From NCBI GenBank assembly GCA_016789005.1, contig JAEURA010000139.1:1-52650 (forward strand): a DNA stretch of 52,650 nt, given 5' to 3'. Positions within the stretch are counted from its first letter, which is position 1. Every line of letters starts with the position of its first letter. Position numbers and translations under genes: made by a program. Source of the stretch: Anaerolineae bacterium (GTDB lineage Bacteria; Chloroflexota; Anaerolineae; Aggregatilineales; Phototrophicaceae). Positions 22,951 through 32,200 of this stretch are shown here, in pieces. Under the pieces are notes generated by a model that saw only the letters and a program-made list of their open reading frames with translations, searched no databases and was not told the DNA's origin.

Positions 22951-24021
22951 ATGGAACAATTGCGTGTTGGCATCATAGGAACCGGGCGCATCTCAGATCT
23001 GCACGCCATTGAGTACCTTTCGAACCCGCGCGCCCGCATCGTCGCCGTCGCCGACGTGGTGCGCAGCAATGCGGAAGCGCGTGGACGCGCCTGGGGCGTC
23101 GCGGAAAACCGTATCTTCACCGACTACCACGATCTGCTGGCGCTTCCAGAGGTCGATCTGGTCGAAATCCTCCTGCCCCACCACCTGCACTATCAGGCAG
23201 CCCTCGATGCCGCAGCGGCGCAGAAGCACATCTCTCTGCAAAAGCCGATGGCGCTCACCGTGTCCGAGGCGGACGAGATGATCGCCGCAGCCAGGCGCGC
23301 CGGGGTCATCTTCAAAGTCTTCGAGAACTTCATCTTCTACCCGCCGGTGCAGCGCGCCAAAGCCCTGATCGACGCCGGCGAAATTGGCGACCCCCTGACC
23401 ATCCGCATCAAGAGCAACTCCGGCATCAGCCCGTCGATGTGGAACATCCCGCGCGCCGCCGAAGAGTGGCGCTTCAAGGACGAAACCTGCGGCGGTGGTC
23501 CGCTGGTCTTCGACGACGGGCATCACAAGTTCGCCCTCGCCTGGCACTTCATGGGTCTGGCGGAAGAAGTCCATGCCTGGATCGGAGCGACCGAGCGCGA
23601 GCCGGGCTTCGTCCTAGACTCGCCGTCGCTGGTCTCCTGGAAGTTCCCCAACAACCGCTACGGATCACTGGAAGTCGTGTTTTCGCCGCAGCTCGTGCTG
23701 GACACGCAGCACTACGCACAGGATGACCGCATCGAGATCACCGGGACGCGCGGGGTGCTGTGGGTGACGCGCGGGCATGGCAAGATGATGGACATCCCGC
23801 CCGTCATCGTCTATCGCGACCGCCAGATGATCACCCACTCCGACATGCCGGTCGGCTGGGAGCACAGCTTCATCAACTCCACCCGTCACTTCATCGACGC
23901 CTATCACAGCGGCAGCGACCCCGTCCTCACCGGGGAACAGGGGCGAGAAGTGCTGCGCTTCACGCTCGCTGCGCAGGAATCCGCGCGCATCGGGCAGACC
24001 GTCAGACTTCAGGGGGCATGA
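22951..24021 (+). CDS. Gfo/Idh/MocA-family sugar dehydrogenase
   Basis: 356 residues from ATG 22951 (GAAAGGG upstream). The N-terminal Rossmann fold shows VGIIGTGRISDLHA, VVAVADV-like strand and LPHHLHYQAALDAAAAQKHISLQKPMAL, where the catalytic Lys sits in QKP instead of the usual EKP. The C-terminal domain has GGGPLVFDDGHHKFALAWHF, matching the D-x-x-x-H substrate motif. It should oxidise a sugar or polyol with NAD(P). As the first gene of the operon it would start oxidation, giving a lactone or keto-sugar for the IlvD/Edd dehydratase. Its stop overlaps the TPP enzyme start (ATGATG). Confidence 0.9.
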   Translation: MEQLRVGIIGTGRISDLHAIEYLSNPRARIVAVADVVRSNAEARGRAWGVAENRIFTDYHDLLALPEVDLVEILLPHHLHYQAALDAAAAQKHISLQKPMALTVSEADEMIAAARRAGVIFKVFENFIFYPPVQRAKALIDAGEIGDPLTIRIKSNSGISPSMWNIPRAAEEWRFKDETCGGGPLVFDDGHHKFALAWHFMGLAEEVHAWIGATEREPGFVLDSPSLVSWKFPNNRYGSLEVVFSPQLVLDTQHYAQDDRIEITGTRGVLWVTRGHGKMMDIPPVIVYRDRQMITHSDMPVGWEHSFINSTRHFIDAYHSGSDPVLTGEQGREVLRFTLAAQESARIGQTVRLQGA

Positions 24022-25826
24022 TGCGACTCACAGGTTCAGAGATCATCACCGAAATCCTGGCGCAGGAGAAGGTCCCCTACGTCATCGGCATCAGCGGACA
24101 CGGCAATCTGGCGCTGGTCGATGCCTTCCGCCGCGCTCGCGACCGCATGCGGCTGATCATGCCGCGCCACGAGCAAGCCGCCGTCCACATTGCCGACGGC
24201 TACTTCCGCGCCAAAGGTTCGCCGCTCGCCGTCTTCACCTCGATCGGTCCTGGAGCGACCAACACCGCCATCGGTCTGGCAACCGCCTACGTCGACTCTA
24301 TCCCGGTCTTGCAGTTCGTCGGCGAGACGCACGTGCACATGCGCGGCACAGGCGTCCTGCAGGAGATCGAGCGGCAGCGCTGGTCCGACCTGCCGGCGAT
24401 GTTCGAGCCGGTCGCGAAGCGCGTCTGGCGCATCGACAACGCCTCGCAGGTCCCGCGCGCGATGGGTCAAGCCTTCAACACCATGCTCACCGGACGCCCC
24501 GGTCCCGTCGTGCTCACACTGCCGATGGATGTGCAGGCGCAGACCATCGACGTTGAACCGGCCCTCGCCGATTCGCCGCGCCGCAGACCTCACAACCGCA
24601 TCAACGGCGACGCCGCCGCGCTCGACGCCGCCGCCGCGCTGCTGATCCACGCCAGACGCCCGGTCATCGTCGTTGGCGGGGGCGTCATCCTCTCCGGCGC
24701 GGAAGCGGAGGTGCGGGCGCTTGCCGAGCACCTCGGTGCGTGCGTAGTCACCAGCATGCAGGGCAAGAGCGCCTTCCCCGAAGATCACCCGCTCTACGCC
24801 TGGCACATGGGAACCAACGCCACCACCTGCGGCAACGCCATGACGGCAAACGCCGATGTGCTGATCGCCGTCGGCATGCGCTTCGCTGACAAGGCGACCT
24901 GCTCGTACAAGCCCGGCGAGTCGTTCAGCATCCCGCCCACGAAGCTGATCCACATCGACATCGATCCGTATGAGATCGGCAAGAACTACCCGGTGGAAGT
25001 CGGCATCGTCGGCGACGCTCAGGCGGTGCTGGCATCGCTCGTCGAGCGGGTGCGGGCGCTGACCCCGGCGCGCGACTGGGCGGCAGCACCTTACACCAAC
25101 GAGATTCGGGCAAGAGTTAGCGCCTGGCTGGCAAGCCTGCGCCCGCTCAACGAGTCGTCACAGACGCCGGTCACCATGGGGCGCGCCATCGCCGAGGTCC
25201 GCCGCGTGCTGCCGATGAACGGTATGGTCCTGACCTCATCGGGCAACGTCCAGGCGCAGTTGTACCAGGAAATGCCGTTCAGCGAACCGCGCACCTACAT
25301 CTCTGCCGGTGGATTCAGCACCATGGGCTGGGCATACCCCGCGGCAATGGGCGCGAAGCTGGCAGCGCCGGAACGCCCGGTCGTGGCGATGGTCGGCGAC
25401 GGCGACTTCCTGATGACCTTCCAGGAGATCGCCACCGCCGTCCAGTACGGCATCCCGGTGGTCGCCATCGTGCTCAACAATCAGGGCTGGCAGGCGATTC
25501 GCGACCTGCAGGAGATCGCCTACGGCGAGGGCGCGGCTTACGGCTCGATGTTCGAACAGGAGCAGGAGCCGATCACCCCGCATCTGGCGGACGCCGCCCG
25601 CGCCTTCGGGGCGCACGCGGCGCGCGTCACCCACCCCGACGAGATCGGTCCGGCGCTGCAAGCCGCGCTGGCTTCCGAAGCGCCTGCCGTCGTCGAAATC
25701 ATGGTCGATACCCAGCGCGGGACTTCCGGCGGGCAGGCTCCCGGATGGTGGGATGTGCCTGTTCCGGGGTACTATGCAGACCGCCGCGCGCGTTATGATC
25801 AGGAAAAATCCGAGGAAAGAATCTGA
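24018..25826 (+). CDS. Thiamine-diphosphate-dependent enzyme of the acetolactate synthase/decarboxylase family
   Basis: 602 residues from ATG 24018 (a second ATG follows at once). The TPP-activating Glu52 lies in RHEQAAVHIADGYFRA; the middle domain is NAD/FAD-like (PVIVVGGGVILSGAEAEVRALAEHLG); the TPP-binding stretch reads MVGDGDFLMTFQEIATAVQYG...AIVLNNQGW. It resembles acetolactate synthase, glyoxylate carboligase, benzoylformate decarboxylase and IolD, but no IlvN-type regulatory subunit is nearby, so valine synthesis is unlikely. Between a dehydrogenase and an aldehyde dehydrogenase it could decarboxylate a 2-keto-3-deoxy acid or hydrolyse a cyclic dione. The precise reaction is open. It is coupled to both neighbours by short overlaps. 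Confidence 0.88.
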   Translation: MMRLTGSEIITEILAQEKVPYVIGISGHGNLALVDAFRRARDRMRLIMPRHEQAAVHIADGYFRAKGSPLAVFTSIGPGATNTAIGLATAYVDSIPVLQFVGETHVHMRGTGVLQEIERQRWSDLPAMFEPVAKRVWRIDNASQVPRAMGQAFNTMLTGRPGPVVLTLPMDVQAQTIDVEPALADSPRRRPHNRINGDAAALDAAAALLIHARRPVIVVGGGVILSGAEAEVRALAEHLGACVVTSMQGKSAFPEDHPLYAWHMGTNATTCGNAMTANADVLIAVGMRFADKATCSYKPGESFSIPPTKLIHIDIDPYEIGKNYPVEVGIVGDAQAVLASLVERVRALTPARDWAAAPYTNEIRARVSAWLASLRPLNESSQTPVTMGRAIAEVRRVLPMNGMVLTSSGNVQAQLYQEMPFSEPRTYISAGGFSTMGWAYPAAMGAKLAAPERPVVAMVGDGDFLMTFQEIATAVQYGIPVVAIVLNNQGWQAIRDLQEIAYGEGAAYGSMFEQEQEPITPHLADAARAFGAHAARVTHPDEIGPALQAALASEAPAVVEIMVDTQRGTSGGQAPGWWDVPVPGYYADRRARYDQEKSEERI

Positions 25827-27256
25827 TGCGTTTTCAGATGTACATCGACGGACAGTGGCGTGACTCTCAGCGCGGCGGCGTCTGGTCGGTCGTCAACCCG
25901 GCAACCGAAGAGACCATCGCCACCGTGCCATTCGGCGGCGAAGCGGATGCTCAGGAGGCGGTGGTCTCGGCGGCGGCGGCGCAGCCGCGTTGGGCAGCGA
26001 TGACGGCTTACGAACGCGGAGTCATCCTGCGCAAAACCGCCGACCTAATCCGCGACCGTCTCGACCTGCTCGCGCCGATCATGACGCGGGAATGTGGCAA
26101 ACCCCTGGCTGAAGCGCGCGGCGAATGGACCGCCTGCGCCGACCTGTTCGACTGGTTCTCCGAAGAGGGCAAGCGCGCCTACGGACGCACGATCCCGGCA
26201 CGGCGCGGCAACAAACGCCTGATGTCGATCCCTGCGCCGGTCGGCGTCGTGGCGACGATCACGGCGTGGAACTTCCCGGCTTACCTGCCGGTGCGCAAAT
26301 GGTCGGCGGCGCTGGCGGCGGGCTGCGCCGTCGTCGCCCGTCCCAGCGAACTCACGCCGATGAGCGCGATGGCAGCGGTCAACCTCCTGGAAGAGGCGGG
26401 GCTGCCGCCCGGCGTGCTCAACCTGGTCAACGGCGACCCGGAAGCGATCAGCGGCGTCTTCCTTTCCGACCCGCGCGTCGACAAGATCAGCTTCACCGGC
26501 TCACAGCGCGTCGGTCGCATCCTCATGCGCGGCGCTGCCGAGGGGTTGAAGCGGCTGGCGCTGGAACTGGGCGGCAGCGCGCCGGTGCTGGTCTTCGACG
26601 ATGTGGATGTTTCGGCGGCGGCAAAGCAGGCGGTGCAGGCGAAGTTCCGCAACAATGGACAGGTCTGCATCTCGCCGACGCGCTTCTATGTGCAGGCGCC
26701 CCTCTACGAAGACTTCCTGGAATCGGTCCGCCAGGAGATCGACGCGCTGGTGGTGGGCGACGGTTTGCAGCCCGGCACGACCACCGGACCGCTGATCACC
26801 ACCGGGGCGCGGGACCGCGTCGAGTCCTTCGTGCAGGATGCCCGGTCGCGCGGGGGCGTGGTCGTCACCGGCGGCGCGCGTCCGGCGGACCAGAAACACG
26901 GCTACTTCTTCCAGCCGACGCTGATCACCGGCGTCATCCCGGAGATGAAGGTCAGCCACGAGGAAATCTTCGGACCGGTGATGCCGGTCTCGCCATTCCA
27001 CTCCATCGAAGAAGCGCTGCAGCTGGCAAACGACACGCCTTACGGACTCGCCGCCTACGCCCTGACGCGCGACATGGCGACGGCGGTGCGCTGTTATGAG
27101 GGATTGAAGTTCGGCATCGTCGGCGTCAACGATCTGGTCCCGGCAACCGCCGAGGGACCATTCGGCGGCATGAAGCAGTCCGGCTGGGGGCGGGAAGGCG
27201 CGGAAGAAGGTCTGCACGAATACACGGAAGCGCGCTTCGTCTCGATGGCGCTGTAG
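25826..27256 (+). CDS. NAD(P)-dependent aldehyde dehydrogenase
   Basis: 476 residues starting on the last base of the TPP enzyme's stop codon. The catalytic residues are intact: AWNFP with Asn149, FTGSQRVG, Glu247 in LELGGSAP and Cys281 in GQVCISP. One oddity is VVARPSELTP, where the conserved cofactor lysine of the KPSE motif is Arg172, as in some NAD-preferring members. It is similar to succinate-semialdehyde, glycolaldehyde and 2,5-dioxovalerate dehydrogenases. In this operon it probably oxidises the aldehyde made by the TPP enzyme or by dehydration steps. Confidence 0.92.
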   Translation: MRFQMYIDGQWRDSQRGGVWSVVNPATEETIATVPFGGEADAQEAVVSAAAAQPRWAAMTAYERGVILRKTADLIRDRLDLLAPIMTRECGKPLAEARGEWTACADLFDWFSEEGKRAYGRTIPARRGNKRLMSIPAPVGVVATITAWNFPAYLPVRKWSAALAAGCAVVARPSELTPMSAMAAVNLLEEAGLPPGVLNLVNGDPEAISGVFLSDPRVDKISFTGSQRVGRILMRGAAEGLKRLALELGGSAPVLVFDDVDVSAAAKQAVQAKFRNNGQVCISPTRFYVQAPLYEDFLESVRQEIDALVVGDGLQPGTTTGPLITTGARDRVESFVQDARSRGGVVVTGGARPADQKHGYFFQPTLITGVIPEMKVSHEEIFGPVMPVSPFHSIEEALQLANDTPYGLAAYALTRDMATAVRCYEGLKFGIVGVNDLVPATAEGPFGGMKQSGWGREGAEEGLHEYTEARFVSMAL

Positions 27257-27282
27257 CAGGGATGTAGCCGGGAGAAGGCGAG

Positions 27283-29001
27283 ATGACGATGCAGGAACAG
27301 GGCTTTGCCAACCGCCTGACCGAATATGGCGACCGCGAGTTCGCGCTCTTCCTGCGCCGCTCCTTCGCCAAGTCGATGGGCTTCAGCGATGAAGCGCTCG
27401 GCAAGCCGATCGTCGGCATCGTCAACACCTACAGCGAGCTGAACAACTGTCATCGCGGCTTCCGTGAACTGGCTGAAGCCGTCAAGCGCGGCGTCTGGCA
27501 GGCGGGTGGTCTGCCGCTGGAGTTTCCGGTCATCTCGCTGGGTGAGGTCTTCCTGTCGCCCAGCGCCATGATGATGCGCAATCTGATGTCGATGGATGTC
27601 GAGGTCATGCTCAAGGCGCAGCCGCTCGATGCGGTGGTACTGATGGGCGGCTGCGACAAGACCCTGCCCGCACTGCTCATGGGCGCGTGCTGCGCCGGCA
27701 TCCCGGCGATCACGCTGGCAGCGGGTCCGATGCTCACCGGCAGCGACGAAGGCGAACGCCTGGGCGCCTGCACCGACTGCCGGCGCTACTGGGCGCGCTA
27801 CCGGCGCAGCGAGATCGACCGGGCGCGCATTGACGAGGCGGAAAGCCAGCTCGCGCCCACGCAGGGGACCTGCGGGGTGATGGGCACTGCCAGTACCATG
27901 GCGTGCGTCATCGAAGCGCTGGGCATGATGCTCCCCAGCGGCGCGGCGATCCCTGCCGTCCACGCCGAGCGCCTGCGGCACGGTGAAGCCAGCGGCAAAG
28001 TGGCGGTCGATCTGGCGGCGCGGCGCAGTGCCCCGTCAGACATCCTCTCGTCAAAGTCGTTCGAAAATGCCCTGCGCGTGCTGCTTGCCATCGGCGGCTC
28101 GACCAACGCCATCATCCACCTGACCGCCATCGCCGGACGGCTCGGCATCCGCCTCGACCTGCGAACCCTGGACGATTTGAGCGAAAGCACCCCGGTGCTG
28201 GTCGATCTCAAGCCGACTGGCGACTTCTACATGGAGGATTTCTACCGCGCGGGGGGTCTGCCGGTGGTCCTGCAAGAGCTGAAGCCGCTGCTGCACCTCG
28301 ACGCGGCGACGGTGACCGGGCGGACGCTCGGCGAACTGCTGGACACGCCTTACCAGTTCCCGGCGTGGCAGAAGGTCATCCACTCCGCCGCTGAGCCGCT
28401 GATGCCGCATGGCGCGCTGGTGGCGCTGTACGGAAACCTCGCCCCTGACGGCGCGGTCCTCAAGCGTTCGGCGGCGACACCATCGCTGCTCAATACGACG
28501 GGGCGGGCAGTGGTGTTCAGCTCGCTTGCTGATCTCAGCCGGCGCATCGACGCCCCGGACCTGGATGTACAGCCAGACGATTTCCTCGTCCTGCAAAATG
28601 CCGGTCCGGTCGGCGGTCCGGGCATGCCCGAAGCGGGCTACCTGCCCATTCCGCGTAAGCTGACCGGCGTCAAGGATATGGTGCGCATCTCCGACGCGCG
28701 CATGAGCGGGACAGCCTTCGGCACGGTGGTGCTGCACGTCTCGCCGGAAGCCGCCGTCGGCGGTCCCCTGGGGCTGGTGCGCAGCGGCGACCGCATCGAC
28801 CTGAGCGTCGATCAACGCCGCCTGACTCTGCTGGTCGATGACCGCGAGCTGGAGCGCCGCCGCGCCGAACAGCCCTCCGCCCCGCCAGCGAGTACACGCG
28901 GCTACGAGTGGCTGTACCGCGCACATATCCAGCAGGCGCACCTCGGCGCCGACTTCGACTTCCTTCGTCACGAGTCCCTGCGCGACCCCGGTGCTCCCTG
29001 A
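27283..29001 (+). CDS. IlvD/Edd-family dehydratase, probably for sugar acids
   Basis: 572 residues from ATG 27283 (GGAGAAGG upstream). Iron-sulfur cysteines are visible in MGGCDKTLPALLMGACCAG and in TQGTCGVMGTASTM; the C-terminal half has NAGPVGGPGMPEAGYLPIPRKL and RISDARMSGTAFGTVVLHVSPEAAVGGPLGLV. This pattern fits the pentonate/hexonate dehydratases (arabinonate, xylonate, gluconate) more than amino-acid DHAD, given its operon. It removes water from an aldonate to make a 2-keto-3-deoxy acid. It lies 26 bases after the aldehyde dehydrogenase and is the last gene before a repeat-containing gap. Confidence 0.9.
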   Translation: MTMQEQGFANRLTEYGDREFALFLRRSFAKSMGFSDEALGKPIVGIVNTYSELNNCHRGFRELAEAVKRGVWQAGGLPLEFPVISLGEVFLSPSAMMMRNLMSMDVEVMLKAQPLDAVVLMGGCDKTLPALLMGACCAGIPAITLAAGPMLTGSDEGERLGACTDCRRYWARYRRSEIDRARIDEAESQLAPTQGTCGVMGTASTMACVIEALGMMLPSGAAIPAVHAERLRHGEASGKVAVDLAARRSAPSDILSSKSFENALRVLLAIGGSTNAIIHLTAIAGRLGIRLDLRTLDDLSESTPVLVDLKPTGDFYMEDFYRAGGLPVVLQELKPLLHLDAATVTGRTLGELLDTPYQFPAWQKVIHSAAEPLMPHGALVALYGNLAPDGAVLKRSAATPSLLNTTGRAVVFSSLADLSRRIDAPDLDVQPDDFLVLQNAGPVGGPGMPEAGYLPIPRKLTGVKDMVRISDARMSGTAFGTVVLHVSPEAAVGGPLGLVRSGDRIDLSVDQRRLTLLVDDRELERRRAEQPSAPPASTRGYEWLYRAHIQQAHLGADFDFLRHESLRDPGAP

Positions 29002-29047
29002 ACGCTCAGGCGCATCCCTGCCGCGGGTACGCCTCAGATTAGGCTCT

Positions 29048-29110
29048 GTCTGCAAACTGCCTTCAACCTAACGCTCTCTGCCTCAGGGAGAAGGGGTCGG
29101 GGGTGAGGTC
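29048..29110. repeat. Degenerate copy of the GTCTGCAAAC repeat family
   Basis: GTCTGCAAAC at 29048-29057 is followed by CTTCAACC and a G-rich GGAGAAGGGGTCGGGGGTGAGG segment, the same order as the repeats at 48701-48943. The right terminal arm is missing. The 208-base gap 29002-29209 between two convergent operons otherwise holds only weak short inverted repeats and no convincing terminator. Confidence 0.55.
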
Positions 29111-29209
29111 CTTCGTGACTTACCTTCGTTTACTGCTTAGAATTCGTCCGCCAGGAAGGACTTCCTCGCTGCAAATGGAAGCGAGGTTCAGGACTGGCGC
29201 AATATCAGA

Positions 29210-32200
29210 TCAGCGTCCGCTGTTCGCGATCTGGTTCAGGTAAGCGCTCACCCAGGCGAGCGGCGCATTCCAGTTGATCGTCACTTCGTTGGTGGACCAG
29301 CTTCCGATCAGGTCCACGTAGCGGCGCGCCGGACCCGCGTCGAGGTTGGCTTCTTCCAGCGCGGTCGGGTCGCTCGGCGCGGCGTTCGGTCCGCCAGCCA
29401 CGACGCCGGGCGGCGGCGGCGGGAAGCCGTTCGCTGAATCGTTCGCCCAGAAACGATGATGCGGGTGCATCATGGCGCGTGCGCCGTAGCCGCTGATGAA
29501 GCTGAAGGCGAGCGCGTTGCGCCCCAGCAGGTAATCCATGCTCTCTGCCACCCCATGCAGATAGCGCGCATCGCCGGTGATGTCATGCGCGTAGGCGAGG
29601 ACGAGCGCATTGTTCAGCACGGCGCTGTTCGACCCCCATTCGTACGTGGTGATCGGCACGTGGTAGCCTTCCGTGCGGATCGTCTCCAGATAGGCGTCGG
29701 CAGTCAGAACGATCTGTTCGCCCAGGGTGCTGACTTCAGGCAGGTCGGCGCGGTGCAGGACCAGGGAGAGCGCACCGAGCGCGGCGGTATCGCCCCAGCT
29801 CATCGAACTGTTCTTCCCTAAGCCTCCGAAGGTCGTCAGGTACGGCGTCGAACGCATCAGCGCCGCGTACCGGTCGTCTCCCGTCGTGATGTACAGCTCC
29901 GCCGCCGCCCAGAACAGTTCATCGGTCACGTTCGCGTCGTCATAATTGCCTCCGCCTGCGCCGGGCGTATTGCCGGCGATAGCAAGCGGGTTGTCCTGCG
30001 CCGCCTGGAAGGCGGTCACAGCCGCTTGCAGGCAGCGCTCAGCGAAGGCGTCGTCGATGCCGCGCCAGATGCGGGCGCACTGCGCCGCAGTCGCCGCCAG
30101 GTTGTGTGTCGCCGCCGTTGACGGCGGATAGACGTAGCGTCCGCCTGCGCCGCTGAAATCATTGTTGTTGTCATACTCGGTCGGCGGCAGGAAGGGGATG
30201 CCCGCCCATTGGAGGTCGTGCAGCTTGTGATGCACCATCCCCGCCTGTGGATACCCCGCAGGGACCTGCATCGAGAGCAGCCATTCCATCTCCCAGCGCG
30301 CTTCATCCAGCAGGTCGGACACGCCGCTGCCGCTTTCGGGGATGTTCAGGCTGCCATCCGGGAAGGCTTCCGGCAGGCGCTCGTACAGGTTGAGCAGCGT
30401 CCACAGGCTGATGCCGCCGTTGACGACGTATTTGCCATAATCGCCGGCGTCGTACCAGCCGCCCGCCGCATTCAGCGTATAGTTGCAGCCGTCCCAGGTC
30501 GCCCCGGCAGCATCCGTGCCCCGGTAACAGGTGACCGCGCTGTCGCTGAGGTGTCCCGCCGGGCGCGCGTAAGCTTCACCGGCGTGGTCCGCCGTCAGGG
30601 CGATGCCGCTGCGATTCAGGTAGAAGTAGCGCAGCGCGTCGATCGGCAGGGTCGCATAGATGTTGCTGCCGATGACGAACGGATCGCTGATCTGATCGAA
30701 GATCATCAGGCGGTACGTCCCCGGCGTGTTGAAGGCAGAGAAATCGGCGATTTGCAGCGTATCGCCGGACGCCGCATCTTCCACCGATCGACCGGTTGAA
30801 CCGGCGAAGACGACCTCGCCCGTCTCGACGTTGATCAATGTCCACGCCGCGCCAAAAGTGCCGCGATTCGCCAGGATGCCGAAATGCGGCATATCCGGCA
30901 GATAGCCCACTTGATTCACGCTCACCGCCTGCTGCGGCGGCGTTTCGATAGCGCCCGCACGTTCCGGGCTTTCAGGGACATCGGTGTTTCCAACTTCGTA
31001 GAACATGCCATATCCAAACAAACTCGGATTCAGATAGCTTTGATCACTGGTATCGGCATTCGACCAGATCAGCTTCACATCGCGGTCGCCACCCGATGAG
31101 CCGTTGCCATGCGCCTGAAAGCCGATCACGCTCCCCTGCTCCACCGCGACTCCATCGGGGATCGGCACTGCCGCTTCAAAGCCCCAGCCATCCGCCGTGC
31201 GGAATACGAACGCCGCAAATCCCGACTGGCTGGCATTTACGCCGGTGCTGACCAGCGCCGCCGGGTCCGTATTGCCGATATTACCCGGATTGATGTTGAC
31301 CTGGAACACACCTTCGCCGTAGTTGGTGCGCGCCAGATCGCCGCTGAGGTTGAAGTAGAACTCCAGCGAGTCCTCATTCCAGAAGTCCTGCCCGTGTTCT
31401 CCCGTGACGATGGTCGCGTCCGGCATCACCATGTACAGGTAGAGGTTTTCGCCATCCGACGCCAGGGCAAAACGGACCGAGCCGTTCTCGGCGGGGTCCA
31501 GCGAGACGCTCGTGCCCTTGGTGAAGACATCGAACGGGATGCCGTCCCAGTCGCTCAGACTGCCGTCCAGCGTGATCGGCACGGGATAGGGGATGTATGC
31601 CACCTCGCCGGGGATAGCGGCGAGCACGTCGCTCGCAGCGAAAGCCCCGCTTTCCGCGGACGGCAGAGCGACGACCGGCGCAGCGGTGGGCGCTGCTTCG
31701 ACTGCGGGCGCGGGCGCGCATTGCGCCGCCAGTTCCAGCCAGGGCGACGCTGCCGACGCATCGGCATAGCTTAAGCCGTAGCCGTAGGGGAACAGCGGCG
31801 CTGCACAGCCTTCGGTCGGCAGATGATCGAAGTCAAACGGCAGCTGCTCGCGCCTGCGCAGCCAGGTGTAAGACAGCTTGCCGACAAAATCGCGTTCGCC
31901 GAACAGCACATCGGTGATGCCCGCACCTTCCGTGCCCGGCAGCCATGCCGCGACCCAGGCGTCGGCGAGGTTCAGCGAGGCGTCGATGACCAGCGGGCGT
32001 CCGCTCAACTGCACGACGATCAGCGTATCAACCTGCTCGCGCATCGCGGCGATCAGACGGGCGTCCCGGGTGTTGAGCAGCAGATCAGGGTCATCACCCT
32101 CGAATTCGGCGTAGGGCGGTTCGCCGACCACGACGACACCGATGTCGCCATGCGCCCCGTCGAATCTGCCGCGCGGGCTGTACTGCACGGTAACGCGGTC

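Noticed and set aside
23760..24017. N-terminal extension of the TPP-enzyme frame
   Set aside because: It overlaps the end of the dehydrogenase gene in another frame; the ATG at 24018 overlaps that gene's stop, the typical coupling arrangement.
24018..25826. Acetolactate synthase for branched-chain amino acid synthesis
   Set aside because: No regulatory subunit or ilvC is nearby, and the neighbours are sugar dehydrogenase, aldehyde dehydrogenase and sugar importer genes.
27283..29001. Biosynthetic dihydroxy-acid dehydratase (ilvD)
   Set aside because: The family is the same, but an IclR-controlled sugar operon and absence of ilv genes favour a sugar-acid dehydratase.
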